DNA of 64,000 nucleotides from Hydractinia symbiolongicarpus (taxonomy: Eukaryota > Cnidaria > Hydrozoa > Anthoathecata > Hydractiniidae), in NCBI RefSeq assembly GCF_029227915.1, contig NC_079882.1:13722501-13786500 (forward strand), given 5' to 3'. Made by a program: the position numbers and the translations under genes. The notes beneath the pieces were generated by a model. The model saw nothing but the letters and a program-made list of their open reading frames with translations. It was not told the origin of the DNA and did not search any database. Positions 14,001-25,215 of this stretch are shown piece by piece; positions within the stretch are counted from its first letter, which is position 1, and each line of letters begins with the position of its first letter.

Positions 14001-17000
14001 ATGTTATAGACAGTTGCTACGAAGAAAATGATGAACTAAGGTCAATAGGTAAATTTTTTATAAAAAAAATTTTTTTAGCGCGTGTAACTTTCTTACAAAC
14101 TTAATAAGCAAACAATGATTTCACAGAAAAGCCGAAAAACTTCTCTCTCTCTTAAGAAAAAGCCCTGAGTACCAGCTTGTCTGAAGGGATGTATTGCAAA
14201 ACAGTTTATATTATATTTTTGTCAGAAGAATGAATAAAAAGCAATTTAGTTACAATATTATTCCTCAATGTAAAAATGTCATATGGTTTATTTCAATTCT
14301 CTCCCAATCTTTTTGCTTTTAAAACATATCTATCATTAGGAAATTAGCATATCATTAAAGTTTTAAAAGAAAAGTTTGATTGGGAAGATTTGACCGGTAC
14401 AATAAAAAAAACAAGAAAAACATTGGGATGGACGTTAAGTGGTCCAAAATATTGCCAATCAATAAGAGAGGCAAACCAGGTTGCTAGACTAGAGTTATAT
14501 TTGGAGTTATACAACAAAACAACAAAACATGTTTGATGACATCATATTCACCAACGAATCTACAGTCATGATGGAAAAGCATGGAAAAATATGTTTTCGA
14601 AAAACCGCTTGCCACGCCTCAAACCTAATCCAAAAACATCTGTATAAATCACATGTGTGGGCTGTATTTTAAAGCGTGGTCCCACGAAAATAACAATATT
14701 TTCAGGAATCATGAAAAAACTATTTTATGTAGACATATTGAAAGATACTTTGCTTCCATTTATTATTTATTAAGCATAAAAGTAGGACCTTTAAAACAAC
14801 AATACACTTTTTATAAGAACCTGTTGATAACCTCAATCCTGAATTCTTTCATAAATTATAAGAACAAGACAATGCGAGTTTAAAATTACTAAGAAAAAAG
14901 TAATTTCAGACTTATAATTTCCTTTGTGCTACTATACTGCTGTTTTTAACAAGATAACTTCAATATTGTCTACTTCTTTCATTCTTTAAGAAACAAACAA
15001 AAAATTTTTTGGACATTTTAGTTTTTAACACAGCCTTTTTTATAATCTTTCCCCTTATATTAACTTAGGTGAATTAGCAATGAAGTTTATTTAGGACAAT
15101 AACATAAACTATTGGCCAACTCCAATTGAGACTCCTGATCCTAATCATATCGAAATGTTATGGCATGAATTAAAAAATCTTAATACGTAAAAAAATAAAA
15201 CCATCTGTAAAAGATGACTTAGTAAACAGTGTATGCGATTTTTGGAAAACTTTTGATTGGAAAAAGCGCCAGCGATACATCAAGTATATCAGTAAAGTTG
15301 TTCCAATTGTTATTAACCATAAAGGAAAGGCATCTGGGCACTAGCATAATTCAGCTAAAGCTCCTATTTTGTTTTTCTTGTGTGTGTTTTACCAGTTTTT
15401 AAAATGTTTAAATTAGCATCAACATTTCTTTGTTTTATTTTTCTTTACAAGCCAGCCACGCTGTTGTAACAATTAAAAATTACACCTGTTTTCTCAAACA
15501 TTTAACTAAAACAAAAGCTGTTAACTCTCGAGGTTTCATGGTGTTTTCTGTGGCTATTAAATCTAACAAAAGGGATAAAAAATGGATGGTTTTACCCGTA
15601 CCCAATCCAATCATAGAACCACTGTTGGAGCTGCTCAAGAGAAAATATCTGGGAACAAGGTTTATCGCGGCAAAATAAATGATCACTTTTACAATGCTTT
15701 TTACACTTGTAAGAAAGCTGTTATGTTTCACTTCGTCATACAAAAAATGATTGCTATAATACAAAACGCATCAGTTATATTTCACGGTTCCTTCAAGTTA
15801 AGAATTTATCTCAACTTTCATCAAAAGAGGTCTGCATGAAAGTTTACAAAAATGTCTGATTATTCAGATAAAACATGAATGGTCTTACCAAAAAAATACA
15901 TAAAAAATGAGATTAACCAATTTGGCATGACAGTGAATATTGTGGACAGTGCACAAAACAAATAGAGCTAGCAGAAATCAATGATTTAAATGGTAATTTG
16001 TGACTTCTAATTTTATAACTATAAAATGGATAGAGTTTTTTTTCTTTTTATATTATATACTTTTGTATAGATGACAAGACTTTAAGATGGTTTTAAAGTG
16101 CGGAGGTAAGCGAAAGAACAAAAAGGTCAAAAGTAGCGTTAAAAAAGAAAAAAGGAGCAAAGAAAAAGAAAAGGAAAAGGAAAAGAAAGAAAAGGAAAAG
16201 AAAGAAAAAGAAAAGTCAACCCACCAAAAACTTTTGTAAAAACTTGTTTATAGGGCTCTTTAAAAATCTGATATAAAAGAAAAAACTCTAGGAGGAAAAT
16301 TACAAAGCAAAATGTTAAACCAAATTTTTAAGAGTTATCAGAAAATTACTGACCTAGAAATTTAACATTTTTGCACATAGTAATAATAATTAATTTTTAG
16401 GCTATGATGATAACATTTGCAGATACTGAAGCAGGCGCAAATAAAAACGACTGGAAAGAAAAAAACAACGCATGTGTTGAAGTAACGTAAAACAGATTGC
16501 TAGAAAATACAGCTGGTATTCGTAATAATGCTGTAGAAACTGAAGAAACAGTGAAAATGAAACAGAATTAATGGATTGTTTAACCTTTACAAAGCACTGG
16601 TGATGAAAGTAGTGGAAAACAACATAAGTTTTTGAAATACCAGATTTTGATAAGGAATCCATCGATTCGTCAGTAAATTAACAAATACATTTTTCATATT
16701 ACACTTGTTCTACAAATTGGTCATGTGTGGTAAATATTACTGATTATTAATACTGTGGCAGCCCAGCAATACCACAGTGCCTGCTTTTCAAGCCTCCTGC
16801 AACAAAACACTTTGCTTGCTCAACAGATTGCTGAAATAAAAGCAAAAAATATTTACTTACAGGGCGTCCTTCATCAAGTCATGGGCCAATTAAGAACGGA
16901 TCATTTAAAAATTAGCAATTCTTGATCAAAATAAGGTTGTCTACACACCAAGAAATTTTCTACAAAGCTGACTCCAAAAAATATTTTAAGCACGCCAGTA

Positions 17001-20000
17001 CCATTTGAGCCATTGTCGAAGTCTGTAGAACCGACTAGTGCAATGGAAAATTTTTTTCAATCGTAAATAATTTTCCCGTTTCCGCTATGCAGATGGGAGT
17101 AAAAAAGGATGTCACACCAAACAAAGGAAGAAACAAAAGAATTTTGCAAGGAACCTTGCAGTTGTTATATTCTTAAAAAGGAAAGTACAGACAGCAACTG
17201 CAGTGGCGCAAAATGAAAAAACCATCTCAACTGAGCCAAGTTAGAAAAGATAAGAGAGTATGTGTTCCAAAGAGTTTTTGGGAGGAAGAAGAAAAATACA
17301 AGAGGGCAATAAACAAACGCAGCAGAAAAACAAGATGATCACGATTGTTTTTTTCTTTTCTATACCTTGTAAAGTCTTTGTAAAATTTTTATCATAAAAA
17401 TAGGTTGGTTTGAAATCACACATGTAGAAAACAATTGTCAAGAATAAATCTTATCTCTGATGTATATTTTGATAGAGACTTTTAAGATAGTGCTGAGTTC
17501 ATCAAACTTTCTGCACACTTTAAAATTCAATAACCATTTTTAATAATACTCCGCACAGGTGTTTTTTTTAAAAATAGATTATTTTCGTGTGCATGCTGTT
17601 GTCCTCTGCATAAGGAGAGCTTATTTCAAAAGATTACACAGAAATAAAGTAAAACCGAGTGCGAGTTGTGCCCTTGTGAAAGGGCATATGAAAAAAAAAT
17701 AAAAAAATAAAAAACATTAACTAAATATTTTTAAAAAAATTTGACACTTAACATGTAAATACAACATTGTTCAGTTAAAACACAATAATTTTAAAACATA
17801 CAAATTCTTAGCTACAATTCTTAAATCATCCGTATGTACAATATTATAATAAAAATTTGTTTGTTTGTTTGTTTCTTTACCTAAAAATCGAAATTTAAAG
17901 TTTCCCAGCATAATCTCTCTTCCTCAATCTGACTAGCTATAGGGAACTCGACAAACAAGAATATTCACATGATCATTATCTAGCAAAAAAGCTGGGGCTG
18001 TCGTCGCCGTAACTCATGAATTACGGTATCTTAAAATTCAGATAAACCCTTACATTTAAATTTATAAAAGAAGCTAAATCTTAATAGTTTGGAATACATT
18101 TTTATCATCAATATGTGAACACAAACTGAGTTAGGAAATGTAAACGGAGTAGGGCATCATGTTAAACAAAGAATACGGTGATTTTTTTAATTGCTCTTGA
18201 TTTGAATGGTTATTAAACTAATAAAACTTAAAAAAATATATGCCACTCGAGTGAAAAAATTGCATCATGACAAACTTGATTTTGATTTTTATATGATCAT
18301 GAGACTCAGGCCATTTCTTGAATAAAACTATGCCAGAGCTACAAAAAGCACCCGTTAAAAAAATTACGAGTGCTATGGTGTGTGAAAAATCGCACTCGTA
18401 AGCAAAATTTACAAGTGCAATGTGAATATCTGCAAGTGTGATTCACACTTAACTTTTTTTTTGTTTACCGCAACGTTATATGCTATTTAAGCTGTATAGA
18501 AATGAAGTCTTGCAAGAAATATATGATTAAAAGAAATATAAAAGGAAAATTTTGAGTTGTGCACTCTCATTGTGTATGAATAAAACAATTTTTTTTTTAA
18601 TATTTATTTTTGAAGGGCATAAAGATGAATATTCACCTCATACTCTTCTTGTGTACGAACAATTATATTTGTGGGCCACCAAGAAGGTGTTTTCTTCAGC
18701 CACCTGGTGGTGAAAATATAAAAATACATTTCAATTATTGCACAACATCTTTTTTTCTGCTATTCAAAAAAATGTTGTGAAATTGCTTTAACTTTCTATT
18801 GCTTGCTAATGTTATGAGCTCTCTCTGAAACACAATGCTGGAGATCATTTTTCTTTTGTGTTGAATGTAATTCTAATCTATTTATATCTTTGCAATCACA
18901 TTGAGCACATTAAAATGATTTGCTTCTGGTAATAGAGCAATATAGCAGGTATCATTTTTAGGTTTAATTGACATGTATTTCACAACCTAGTGCCCAGGAC
19001 TTAATTATCAATTCCTGTTGAAAATATTGATAAATGTTATAATAAATAGATAAATAGTATAGATGATAATTTTCGTTTTTTATGTTCGCTACCTTCAAGC
19101 AACAGGTGGCCACAGAGAATATCAAAAATAAATATAAAATACAATTAATTAGACACACGCAACTATCTCCATTTTATTGCCACCATTCATTTCATCATGC
19201 ACACTGTGATTGTTGAGATATAAATAGATAACAAAATTCTATAAACGTTAGAAAAGATTGTTCCGTACATCGCTGTTACAGAAAAGGCGTGATAAATATT
19301 ATGTTGTTTATTTTCATGCTAAAAAAATACATAAAAAAACGAATTTTTACTGTAGGTTTAATAGCCCTTTTCATCATTCTATAATATTTTAGAAAAAGAA
19401 AAAATTTACGAGTGCGATAAAAAGCACTTGTAAATTTTTTTACCAGTGTGCGGGCGAGTGCGCGTGCGATCGCACTCGTCTCAAGGAATGGCCTGGAGAC
19501 TTATGATGCATCGTGACACAATAGATTGTGTCTTCCACGATGGCATTATTTCACCTTTGAGCACACAGATCGTGGATTGTTAGGCTTCCTGATAGCAGTA
19601 CTGTAACACAAAAAATAAAGTATTACCTCGGGTATACCACTCCCACATGCATATGGAGCAAAAAATCTCACTAAGCCAACTGTAAGTGCAGCAAAAAAAA
19701 AAGCAGAACAAACATAAATGAAATAGTTAGCAGCATAAAATCCAGATTCACCAGAAGTTAATCCCAGGAGTTCTGACCAACTCATCCATGCTTCACATTT
19801 GTCTTCCCCAAATTGAATAGTTGAGGCCCAGCAACATGACTCCTTATTAAACCAAAAGCGCTCTGAGCAAACACCCTCTTTCAAATCTGACATCCAATCT
19901 GCTCCAATGTCAATCACACCAGCTGCAAAGCCAGATACTACTCCAACTATAAACACAATAACCCAACCTGACCAGGCATCATGAAAACCCTGAAAACCAA

Positions 20001-21922
20001 AAAAATTAGTATACAAAACGCAAAATTTGACACTTATTCTTGAGTTATATTTGTTAATTTTTTTGTAAAAAAAAGCTTTCTTGGATTGGTTATAGTTGTT
20101 GTAATAACAACTGTCACAGAAAGAATAATCTCTATGATTATTTGATTACTAGTCGCTAAGCCCATGAATTCCACTTAATTAGGAAAAAATGGTTACAGAA
20201 ATAAGGATTTTAAGTAATTTGTTAGCTTGTTGCCATTATTGTGTACCACATAAAACGCTGATCAAACTAATGTATAGGATTGTGATCAGTTCTGATCAGC
20301 TTTAAAGGAGACTAACCAATGCACATTTTTTTTTTAGCTGTTGCTTTTATTGTGTATGGCTTCGAGTTTTAGGCCTATCAATAAGGGGAAAGCACTCACC
20401 CTCGCCTTAGCATACACAAAGACGCGCCTAGTTGCAAGAAATGAGATAATAGCTGAGCCACTAATTGCTCCCCAGTTCCACAAAAACTTTGACTAGCTGA
20501 GTGATATAGATTTCTGAACTTGACACTATGAATTTGCTTTTCTAATTGTTTTTTCATCTAGATAAGATGAACATTCTTTACTATTCAAAAGCAATCTCCA
20601 AATTTCGCTGGGCCACAACACCAAAAAAGTCCTTTTCTTGTGATAATTTTTAGTCTATTTTCGCGCATGCCACCTTCATTCAAATCGAGAAGACTATAAA
20701 CTATGGCTTATAATTTATATGTTCTATGTAACTACTTCATTCGTTACTATACCTCTCAGTTATTAGGAATGCCAAACGAGCCAAGGCATTAGGCCTTGGC
20801 TTGTTTGGCACAGCAATACAGAAAAAACCTCGTTTTGTAGGAAAATATTTTACTTTTAAAACTAGAAAAAAATTTTAAAGGATGGAATAATGCAATTATG
20901 AAGACTTGTTTCATCTGTGTTTCATCAACCTCCACACGTATCAGCTGCAATCTCCAATTACCAACTCCATAGGGGCTAGGTTGATGACATTTCAGTCTAT
21001 TCTTTATAGTAAGAAACTTAGTCCAAATAAATTTATTTGTATATACTCGATATTCAAAGCAACAAGATAAAAAAAAATTTATAAAAGGCTATATATATAT
21101 TTTGTACAACAACGTATACATTTTTCAGGCAACTAAAAAACTATTAAGTGATAAAATGACCAATTTGTGACGAAATAAAATTAAGAAAATAAGAAAAGTT
21201 CCCTAGAGGCTTTTAGTCCATTATTAAGAAGAGGCCTATGTTTTTTAATATGCAGTGATTTTTATTCAGAGCAACCCAACCTTAAACTGGATAGACCCCA
21301 CAGTGCATCATGTAGCATGATTTCAACAGCTCTATAAAAACATGTACTCCTTCTCCCTTTATATCCATGTTCTACAAAATTCCAAACTTTTTACAAAATT
21401 GGTTTAAATTAGATTTAAAAAAATAATCTTGAAAATAATAGTGTATTCTATGCAAAAGAACAACAAAAATTCTATTGCGCTTGTAAAATGGAAAACATTC
21501 TTATTTACCTTAATTTTTTCCCACAATGTTCCCTGGTATTTCATCTTCTTGTACTTTCGAAATCGAATTCTATCCCTCATCCGATCTCTTGACCAATCAA
21601 TTGTGTGAAAGTCATCATACTTTCCAAGTGCATCAGCCTCTGACTTATTTTTAGCCCAAATTTCATCATCATATGGACTGTGTTTTATACTTTGCATTAT
21701 GAGATCTTCTTCGTCGTCTTCTTCATGGGATGAGCAGGCAGGATACGAAACAATGTGAATAGCATCTTCATGGTTGCTTATACCCTCCTCTGGAATAGAT
21801 TCTATTCTGTGAAGCATTCTTGAGTACCTAACTCTTGATGGCATTGACCTGTGATAATTATTGGCTTCCCTGTCAAACATTAAAGGGATTCTGACGGATG
21901 GTGTATATATTCCACAGGTCAC
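5087..21922 (-). CDS. CLCN3/4/5-like: ClC-3/4/5-type chloride/proton exchanger, 3' end outside the window
   Basis: Endosomal 2Cl-/H+ exchanger of the CLC family. Exons in transcription order: about 21922-21509, 19989-19627, 13020-12814, 12723-12643, 12190-12008, 11918-11829, 5971-5847, 5431-5278, 5172-5087. All have GT/AG ends and join in frame. The first carries the cytoplasmic N-terminus ([10 protein letters not shown]). Then come [14 protein letters not shown] with the gating glutamate, GGVLFSLEE with the position of the proton glutamate (which argues for an exchanger rather than a channel), and the GXFXP filter region [13 protein letters not shown]. The two C-terminal CBS domains are missing and must lie left of the window or in unmapped sequence. 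The frame is open upstream of the first ATG candidate (21878-21880), so the true 5' end is uncertain. Introns of up to 6.6 kb are filled by transposons. Confidence 0.93.
6462..8793. mobile_element. piggyBac DNA transposon, 2332 bp, with TTAA target duplications
   Basis: The element starts CCCTTCCCACCCC right after TTAA (6458-6461) and ends GGGACAGGAAGGG right before TTAA (8794-8797). TTAA duplication, the CCCTTCC-type terminus and a length near 2.3 kb are the hallmarks of piggyBac. It contains one decayed transposase gene on the minus strand. It lies in the ClC intron between exons 5971 and 11829, in the same orientation as the gene, and inside an older MITE. Confidence 0.9.
6870..8543 (-). 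pseudogene. piggyBac transposase, inactivated
   Basis: The first ATG is at 8541-8543. The N-terminal acidic region is rich in Ser and Asp ([13 protein letters not shown]). The catalytic core is spread over three frames. [17 protein letters not shown] lies near 8100-8160 and [18 protein letters not shown] near 7850-7900. LYMDNFYTS near 7700 has the second catalytic Asp, and [15 protein letters not shown] near 7400 has the third. A C-terminal cysteine-rich domain ([16 protein letters not shown]) lies near 6930. Several frameshifts and stops make it non-functional. The family cuts and pastes at TTAA through a DDD active site. Confidence 0.85.
9693..11547. mobile_element. 1.86 kb non-autonomous TIR element with TTA target duplication
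   Basis: The left end AGGTAGGTTTCCATACTACT and the right end, read inward, AGGTAGGTTTCCATACAACT continue with GCATTTT on both sides, giving TIRs of about 27 bp with one mismatch. TTA flanks it at 9690-9692 and 11548-11550. A 3-bp TWA duplication is typical of PIF/Harbinger elements, so it may be a Harbinger MITE. No transposase is recognised. It contains the TCCTTCCGTGAC motif cluster. Confidence 0.7.
9877..11085. repeat. Cluster of TCCTTYCGTGAC motifs
   Basis: Plus-strand copies lie at about 10062, 10225, 10249, 10698, 10713 (TCCTTCTGTGAC), 10905 and 11073, and an inverted copy (GTCACAGAAGGACA) at about 9878. Spacing is irregular, so this is not a tandem repeat. One further copy (CCTTCCGTGACA) lies at about 46721 inside another element. 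Confidence 0.6.
13093..14382. other. Non-coding left part of the Tc1-like element
   Basis: After the terminal repeat there are ATCATG-rich short inverted repeats (13110-13290), then AT-rich sequence without a convincing ORF. Confidence 0.4.
14383..15344 (+). pseudogene. Tc1-like transposase, inactivated
   Basis: Recognisable pieces in order: [20 protein letters not shown] (about 14420-14480); [20 protein letters not shown] (about 14530-14600), where the catalytic Asp of the usual FTDES is changed to Asn; a degenerate middle part (about 14660-14880); and [21 protein letters not shown] (about 15116-15180) with the final acidic catalytic region. It ends at a TAG at 15342-15344. Many stops and frameshifts. 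It would have driven TA-specific cut-and-paste transposition of the element around it. Confidence 0.75.
15430..17340. other. Unrecognised coding-like remnants inside the Tc1-like element
   Basis: Open stretches at 15430-15678 (plus; contains [20 protein letters not shown]) and about 16760-17240 ([17 protein letters not shown]) read like decayed protein, but no family is recognised. A purine-rich lysine/glutamate coding-like tract lies between them. They may be remains of another transposon nested here. Confidence 0.25.
16140..16218 (+). repeat. Purine-rich (GAAAAG)n-like low-complexity tract
   Basis: Almost only A and G in imperfect GAAAAG/GGAAAA units on the plus strand, about 80 bases. Confidence 0.7.
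17341..18300. other. No gene recognised; AT-rich
   Basis: Contains a short (GTTT)n microsatellite at about 17856-17876 and long A/T runs. No credible ORF. Confidence 0.45.
18307..19495. mobile_element. MITE, 1.19 kb, with CAGGCCATT-type ends and GAGACT flanks
   Basis: Starts CAGGCCATTTCTTGA and ends TCAAGGAATGGCCTG. A direct repeat GAGACT flanks it at 18301-18306 and 19496-19501. Subterminal blocks contain GAGTGCG/CGCACTCG hairpins, with GTGCGATCGCAC near the right end, as in the elements at 6280 and 50327. No coding capacity; it lies nested in the Tc1-like element. Confidence 0.7.
19990..21508. other. ClC intron between the first two mapped exons
   Basis: AT-rich intron bounded by a GTAAAT donor next to 21509 and a TTTTCAG acceptor next to 19989, minus strand. 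No nested gene or clear transposon is recognised. Confidence 0.6.
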
Positions 21923-21933
21923 AGGTCGCAGGT

Positions 21934-23784
21934 CTGTTCTGCCCAGATTGCTAAAACGGCCTGTTTACAACCGGGACAACCAGAATATGTACGCATGATC
22001 CGATTATGTTTTTTTTGCACTGGTTATGTCGTGGTGACCGGATTATGAACGCTGATATAAATGGCTGGCCATGCAGGCCGTGATTGGAATTTTCTTTGAA
22101 CTTTTGTGAATTAAACATTCTCTGGAAGATAGAACACCCCTAAAAACTAGACATGGCGAAAGAAAAAAGTCTAGACGTAATTCTTAGTATAAACTACTCT
22201 TGTAGTAAATACATTTCAACATAATATACTTTGAAGTAACTAAATTTCACGGAACCTAAATTATTCTTTTTGCGGGAGTTAAGGCATGAGTATACGAAAA
22301 AAATGGGTTTTTTTTTAAAAAAAATTTTTTTCAGTGATTAGATAGAAAAAGATCTGGGCTTTAAAATGGTGCAAAAATATTTTTAAAAAAATGTATTTAA
22401 GATAGATTATTATCCCCCCAAAATTTTTTTTGATAAATTACTTTTTTGTTATGCGATAAAGATCAAATATTTGTTCACACGTAATCATCTTGGGTATTAA
22501 TTTTTACTACTCAATTATGTTCAAGGTTATAAATGATAGCCGACTCAAAGAGGAAAATGATTTTCGTATGTAGTTGAAAGATTCTTTTGAAGTTTTTCTC
22601 CTATTTCCCATAAGATATTTTCTTTTTCTTTTTTGTCTTCCGAAGTTGAATATAATTTACTGTGAAAAACATGGCAAAACCAGTTTATAAGTTAAAAGCG
22701 AATAAAAATGTCATATCGTCATAAAGCTTTTATATAAAAAAAAAGAAGAAAATCCAAAACAAAAATATTTGACTTGCCAGCTAAAAGAAGATTAAAGTAA
22801 AACGTTTCTACTGCCGATCGCCAAGCTAGCACTAGTCGAAAAGATTTTTGTTTCTAGAGTTTGTTTTTGTTTTACCAATACTTAACTGTGTATAATTGCG
22901 AATGTGAGCGAACACGTGCAGCTTCAACAGAAGATGTGAAAAAAAACCTGTTAACAAATAGTCGTTACCATAGTGATCAATTATTATGCAGAAGTATAAG
23001 ATTTCTGTAAGAAACTTAAAAGCTCTTTTTCACAGTGTTAAATTTTTAAGAGAGTATTGTTCTGCCCGGATAATGAATATTGGCCTGATTAAGTACAGCA
23101 GCTTGCCCCAGTTAAGAACAGGGCAGAAAATACATAATCAGGGCAACATAATCAGGACAGATCGGCTTATTACTCAAAAAATATTATTTGGCACTTATAA
23201 AAGGAACATAACCAGGACAGGCCTGTTTATATACGACAGTGTAATATTATTTCTCACTATAGAACGAACATAATCAAGACAGGCCGACTTAAGTATGACA
23301 GTCAAATATTATTCGAGACAAATATAATCGGGGCCCACCACTTTTATATCATTTGTCATCACTTCTGACAAGCAAATAGCCCTGGTAGCAAAGTTTTTGT
23401 TATTCTCAAATAAAACGAATTTTTGTGGCAAATACTAAATTTTGGGATTCGTAAGTTTAATAACTTTTCACCAAACTTAATTCCTGCAAAAAGAATAATT
23501 TAGGTTCCGTGAAATTTAGTTACTTCAAAGTATAAGAATTACATCGATACTTTTTTCTTTCGCCATGTATAGTTTTTAGGGGTGTTCTATTTTCCAAAGA
23601 ATGTTTAATTTACAAAAGTTCGAAGAAAATGCCAATCTCAGTCTGTCTGGCCAACCATTATATCAGCGTTTATAATCCGGTCACCACGACATAACCAGTG
23701 CAAAAAAAACATAATCGGACCATGCGTACATAATCCGGCTGTCCCGGTTGTAAACAGGCCGTTTTTGCAATCTAGGCAGAACAG
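21934..23784. mobile_element. 1.85 kb element with 320-350-bp terminal inverted repeats
   Basis: Left arm 21934-22281 and right arm 23467-23784 are inverted copies. Both begin CTGTTCTGCC, run through GGCCTGTTTACAACCGGGAC, ACACCCCTAAAAACTA and CATGGCGAAAGAAAAAAG, and end at TATTCTTTTTGC. The left arm has about 40-50 extra bases. The interior (22282-23466) has no recognised gene. The terminus lies only 12 bases beyond the open frame of the first mapped ClC exon. A fragment of the same terminus occurs at about 48445-48474. Confidence 0.75.
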
Positions 23785-24365
23785 TATCACTTACGTTTTA
23801 AATCTCTTTTACAAAACTATAAAGGATTTGGGGTGGAGAGCGCACTTAGCGTGGAGAGGAATGTTTGATCTAAAAAAGTTTTTTTTATATTTCTTGAGAA
23901 TGAGTAGAACGCGAGTTATGATGAGTTTTCTGACAATTAGAGGTTAAAAATTGTGGGAAAAATTTTAATACTAAATAACTACAAAAGTAAAAAACATTAA
24001 GAAAAAATTAAAAAAGCGTTTTTAGATCAATGTCTTGTGATCACAAAAAAGCAAACAGCAAACTTGAGAAATTAGTAGTTTTGTAAAAGAGATCGCATTT
24101 GTAGGAGAGGGGTCATTTTTTTTTCGTGTCTATTGAACCTTCAAATTTTTTTTTTTTTCTTAATAATTTTTATACCATTATATAGGTAATCATATAGGCT
24201 TTCTAAAAATATTTACATTAATATATCAAAATAAAGTTTTGGTGAATTAAAAGCATTTTAAAATATCACACATTTTTTGTATACTCACGCCTTAAGTTTA
24301 GTGAAAAGTTATTAAACTTGCGAATCCCAAAATTTAGTATTTGCCACGAAATTTCGTTTCATTTG
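23405..24365. repeat. Nested inverted repeats beside the 1.85 kb element
   Basis: 23405-23466 (ACTAAATTTTGGGATTCG) is repeated inverted at about 24297-24365. 23799-23822 (CTCTTTTACAAAACTA) is inverted at about 24068-24092. In the 24276-24365 copy, read on the minus strand, the sequence found before the right TIR runs directly into the sequence found after the left TIR (GGCRTGAGTATAC), with no TIR between them. 23785-24290 otherwise holds only AT-rich DNA. Confidence 0.55.
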
Positions 24366-24623
24366 ACAACAACAACAACTTGGAGGAGAGTTTTTGCACC
24401 TTTACCTCTTAAAACCCCGCTTCCACCACCTCCACCCCCACCTAAAATCAGTAAATCCGACAGCATTCGAAAATAAATCCGATAAATTCCGATTCCGATA
24501 AATCCAACGCATGCGCACACGCCGTTGGTAATATTGCTTACATCAACAAAAAATAGAGATTGCGCAATTAAGTATGGAAAGTCCCTTACTCAAGGATCCC
24601 ATGCCGAGGTCGGGATAATAAAG

Positions 24624-25026
24624 ATGAGTTGGAGGCAAGAAAGATGGAAAAAATTGGTTGAAGAGGATCCCCCAGTGGTAAGGTATGTACCGGACCAATT
24701 CAAGACCCAGGAAATGTGCAACAAGGTTGTTCAAAAGAACCCTGGCTATTCAAGTATACCTTGACAGGTTCAAGACGCGGGACATGTGCACTATGGCGGT
24801 TCGAGATAAACCCCATCTATTCAAGTATACCCCCGACAGGTTTAAGACGCGGGACATGTGTAGTAGCACTGATCCTTGATTGCTCGATGCTTATCGTCAG
24901 TGGAAAGCGGAGAAGGCAAGGATTAAGGAGGAGCTGCTTCCATTGGCCTGGCATCCCGACAGAGTTATAGGCTGGTGCTTCTCGGAAGATGAAAAGGCGG
25001 ACCTCAAGCTCTTGTGGAGTAAATAA
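24624..25026 (+). pseudogene. Polinton YVPDQF-repeat protein
   Basis: The start ATG at 24624 lies one base after an AATAAA box (24617-24622). The N-terminal part is MSWRQERWKKL, followed by three repeats with the cores YVPDQFKTQEMC, DRFKTRDMC and YTPDRFKTRDMC. The C-terminal domain contains KARIKEELLPLAWHPDRV. A frameshift near 24760 and an in-frame TGA near 24878 inactivate it. It is homologous to the only gene of the mini-Polinton at 3213-3862. The function is unknown; this is the left-most gene of the element. Confidence 0.75.
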
Positions 25027-25029
25027 ACG

Positions 25030-25191
25030 ATGAAGGAACAATGCGATGAATGTGGGATTGATCTTGATAAATATGACAGATGCGAGAAGTGTGGACGAAG
25101 GTTAATTATATGTGGAAAAATGCTGCGTTGGCAACATTATATCATGTACGTAACGTACAATGGAGACTACTGCCCTTGTAAAAAGCCCTAG
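25030..25191 (+). CDS. Small zinc-ribbon-like peptide, 53 residues
   Basis: Short intact ORF beginning 3 bases after the stop of the previous gene, with AATAAA at 25022-25027 just before its ATG. Two CxxC pairs (CDECG and CEKCG) and a C-terminal CPC suggest zinc binding. No family is recognised. Its position in a tightly packed gene row and its intact frame argue that it is real. Confidence 0.55.
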   Translation: MKEQCDECGIDLDKYDRCEKCGRRLIICGKMLRWQHYIMYVTYNGDYCPCKKP

Positions 25192-25215
25192 TTGGAGTCC
25201 AATTTTCATAAATAA

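Larger units (their letters stand above)
13092..19603. mobile_element. Tc1-like element filling a ClC intron, with nested insertions
   Basis: The left end CAGTAACGCTATCAGGAAGC follows TA at 13090-13091. The right end, read inward CAGTACTGCTATCAGGAAGC, precedes TA at 19604-19605. Both continue CTAACA. CAGT termini with a TA duplication fit Tc1/mariner, and a Tc1-type transposase remnant lies inside at 14383-15344. At 6.5 kb it is far longer than a normal Tc1 element (about 1.3-2 kb), so later insertions such as the MITE at 18307-19495 must have enlarged it. It sits only about 70 and 20 bp from the flanking ClC splice sites. Confidence 0.65.
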
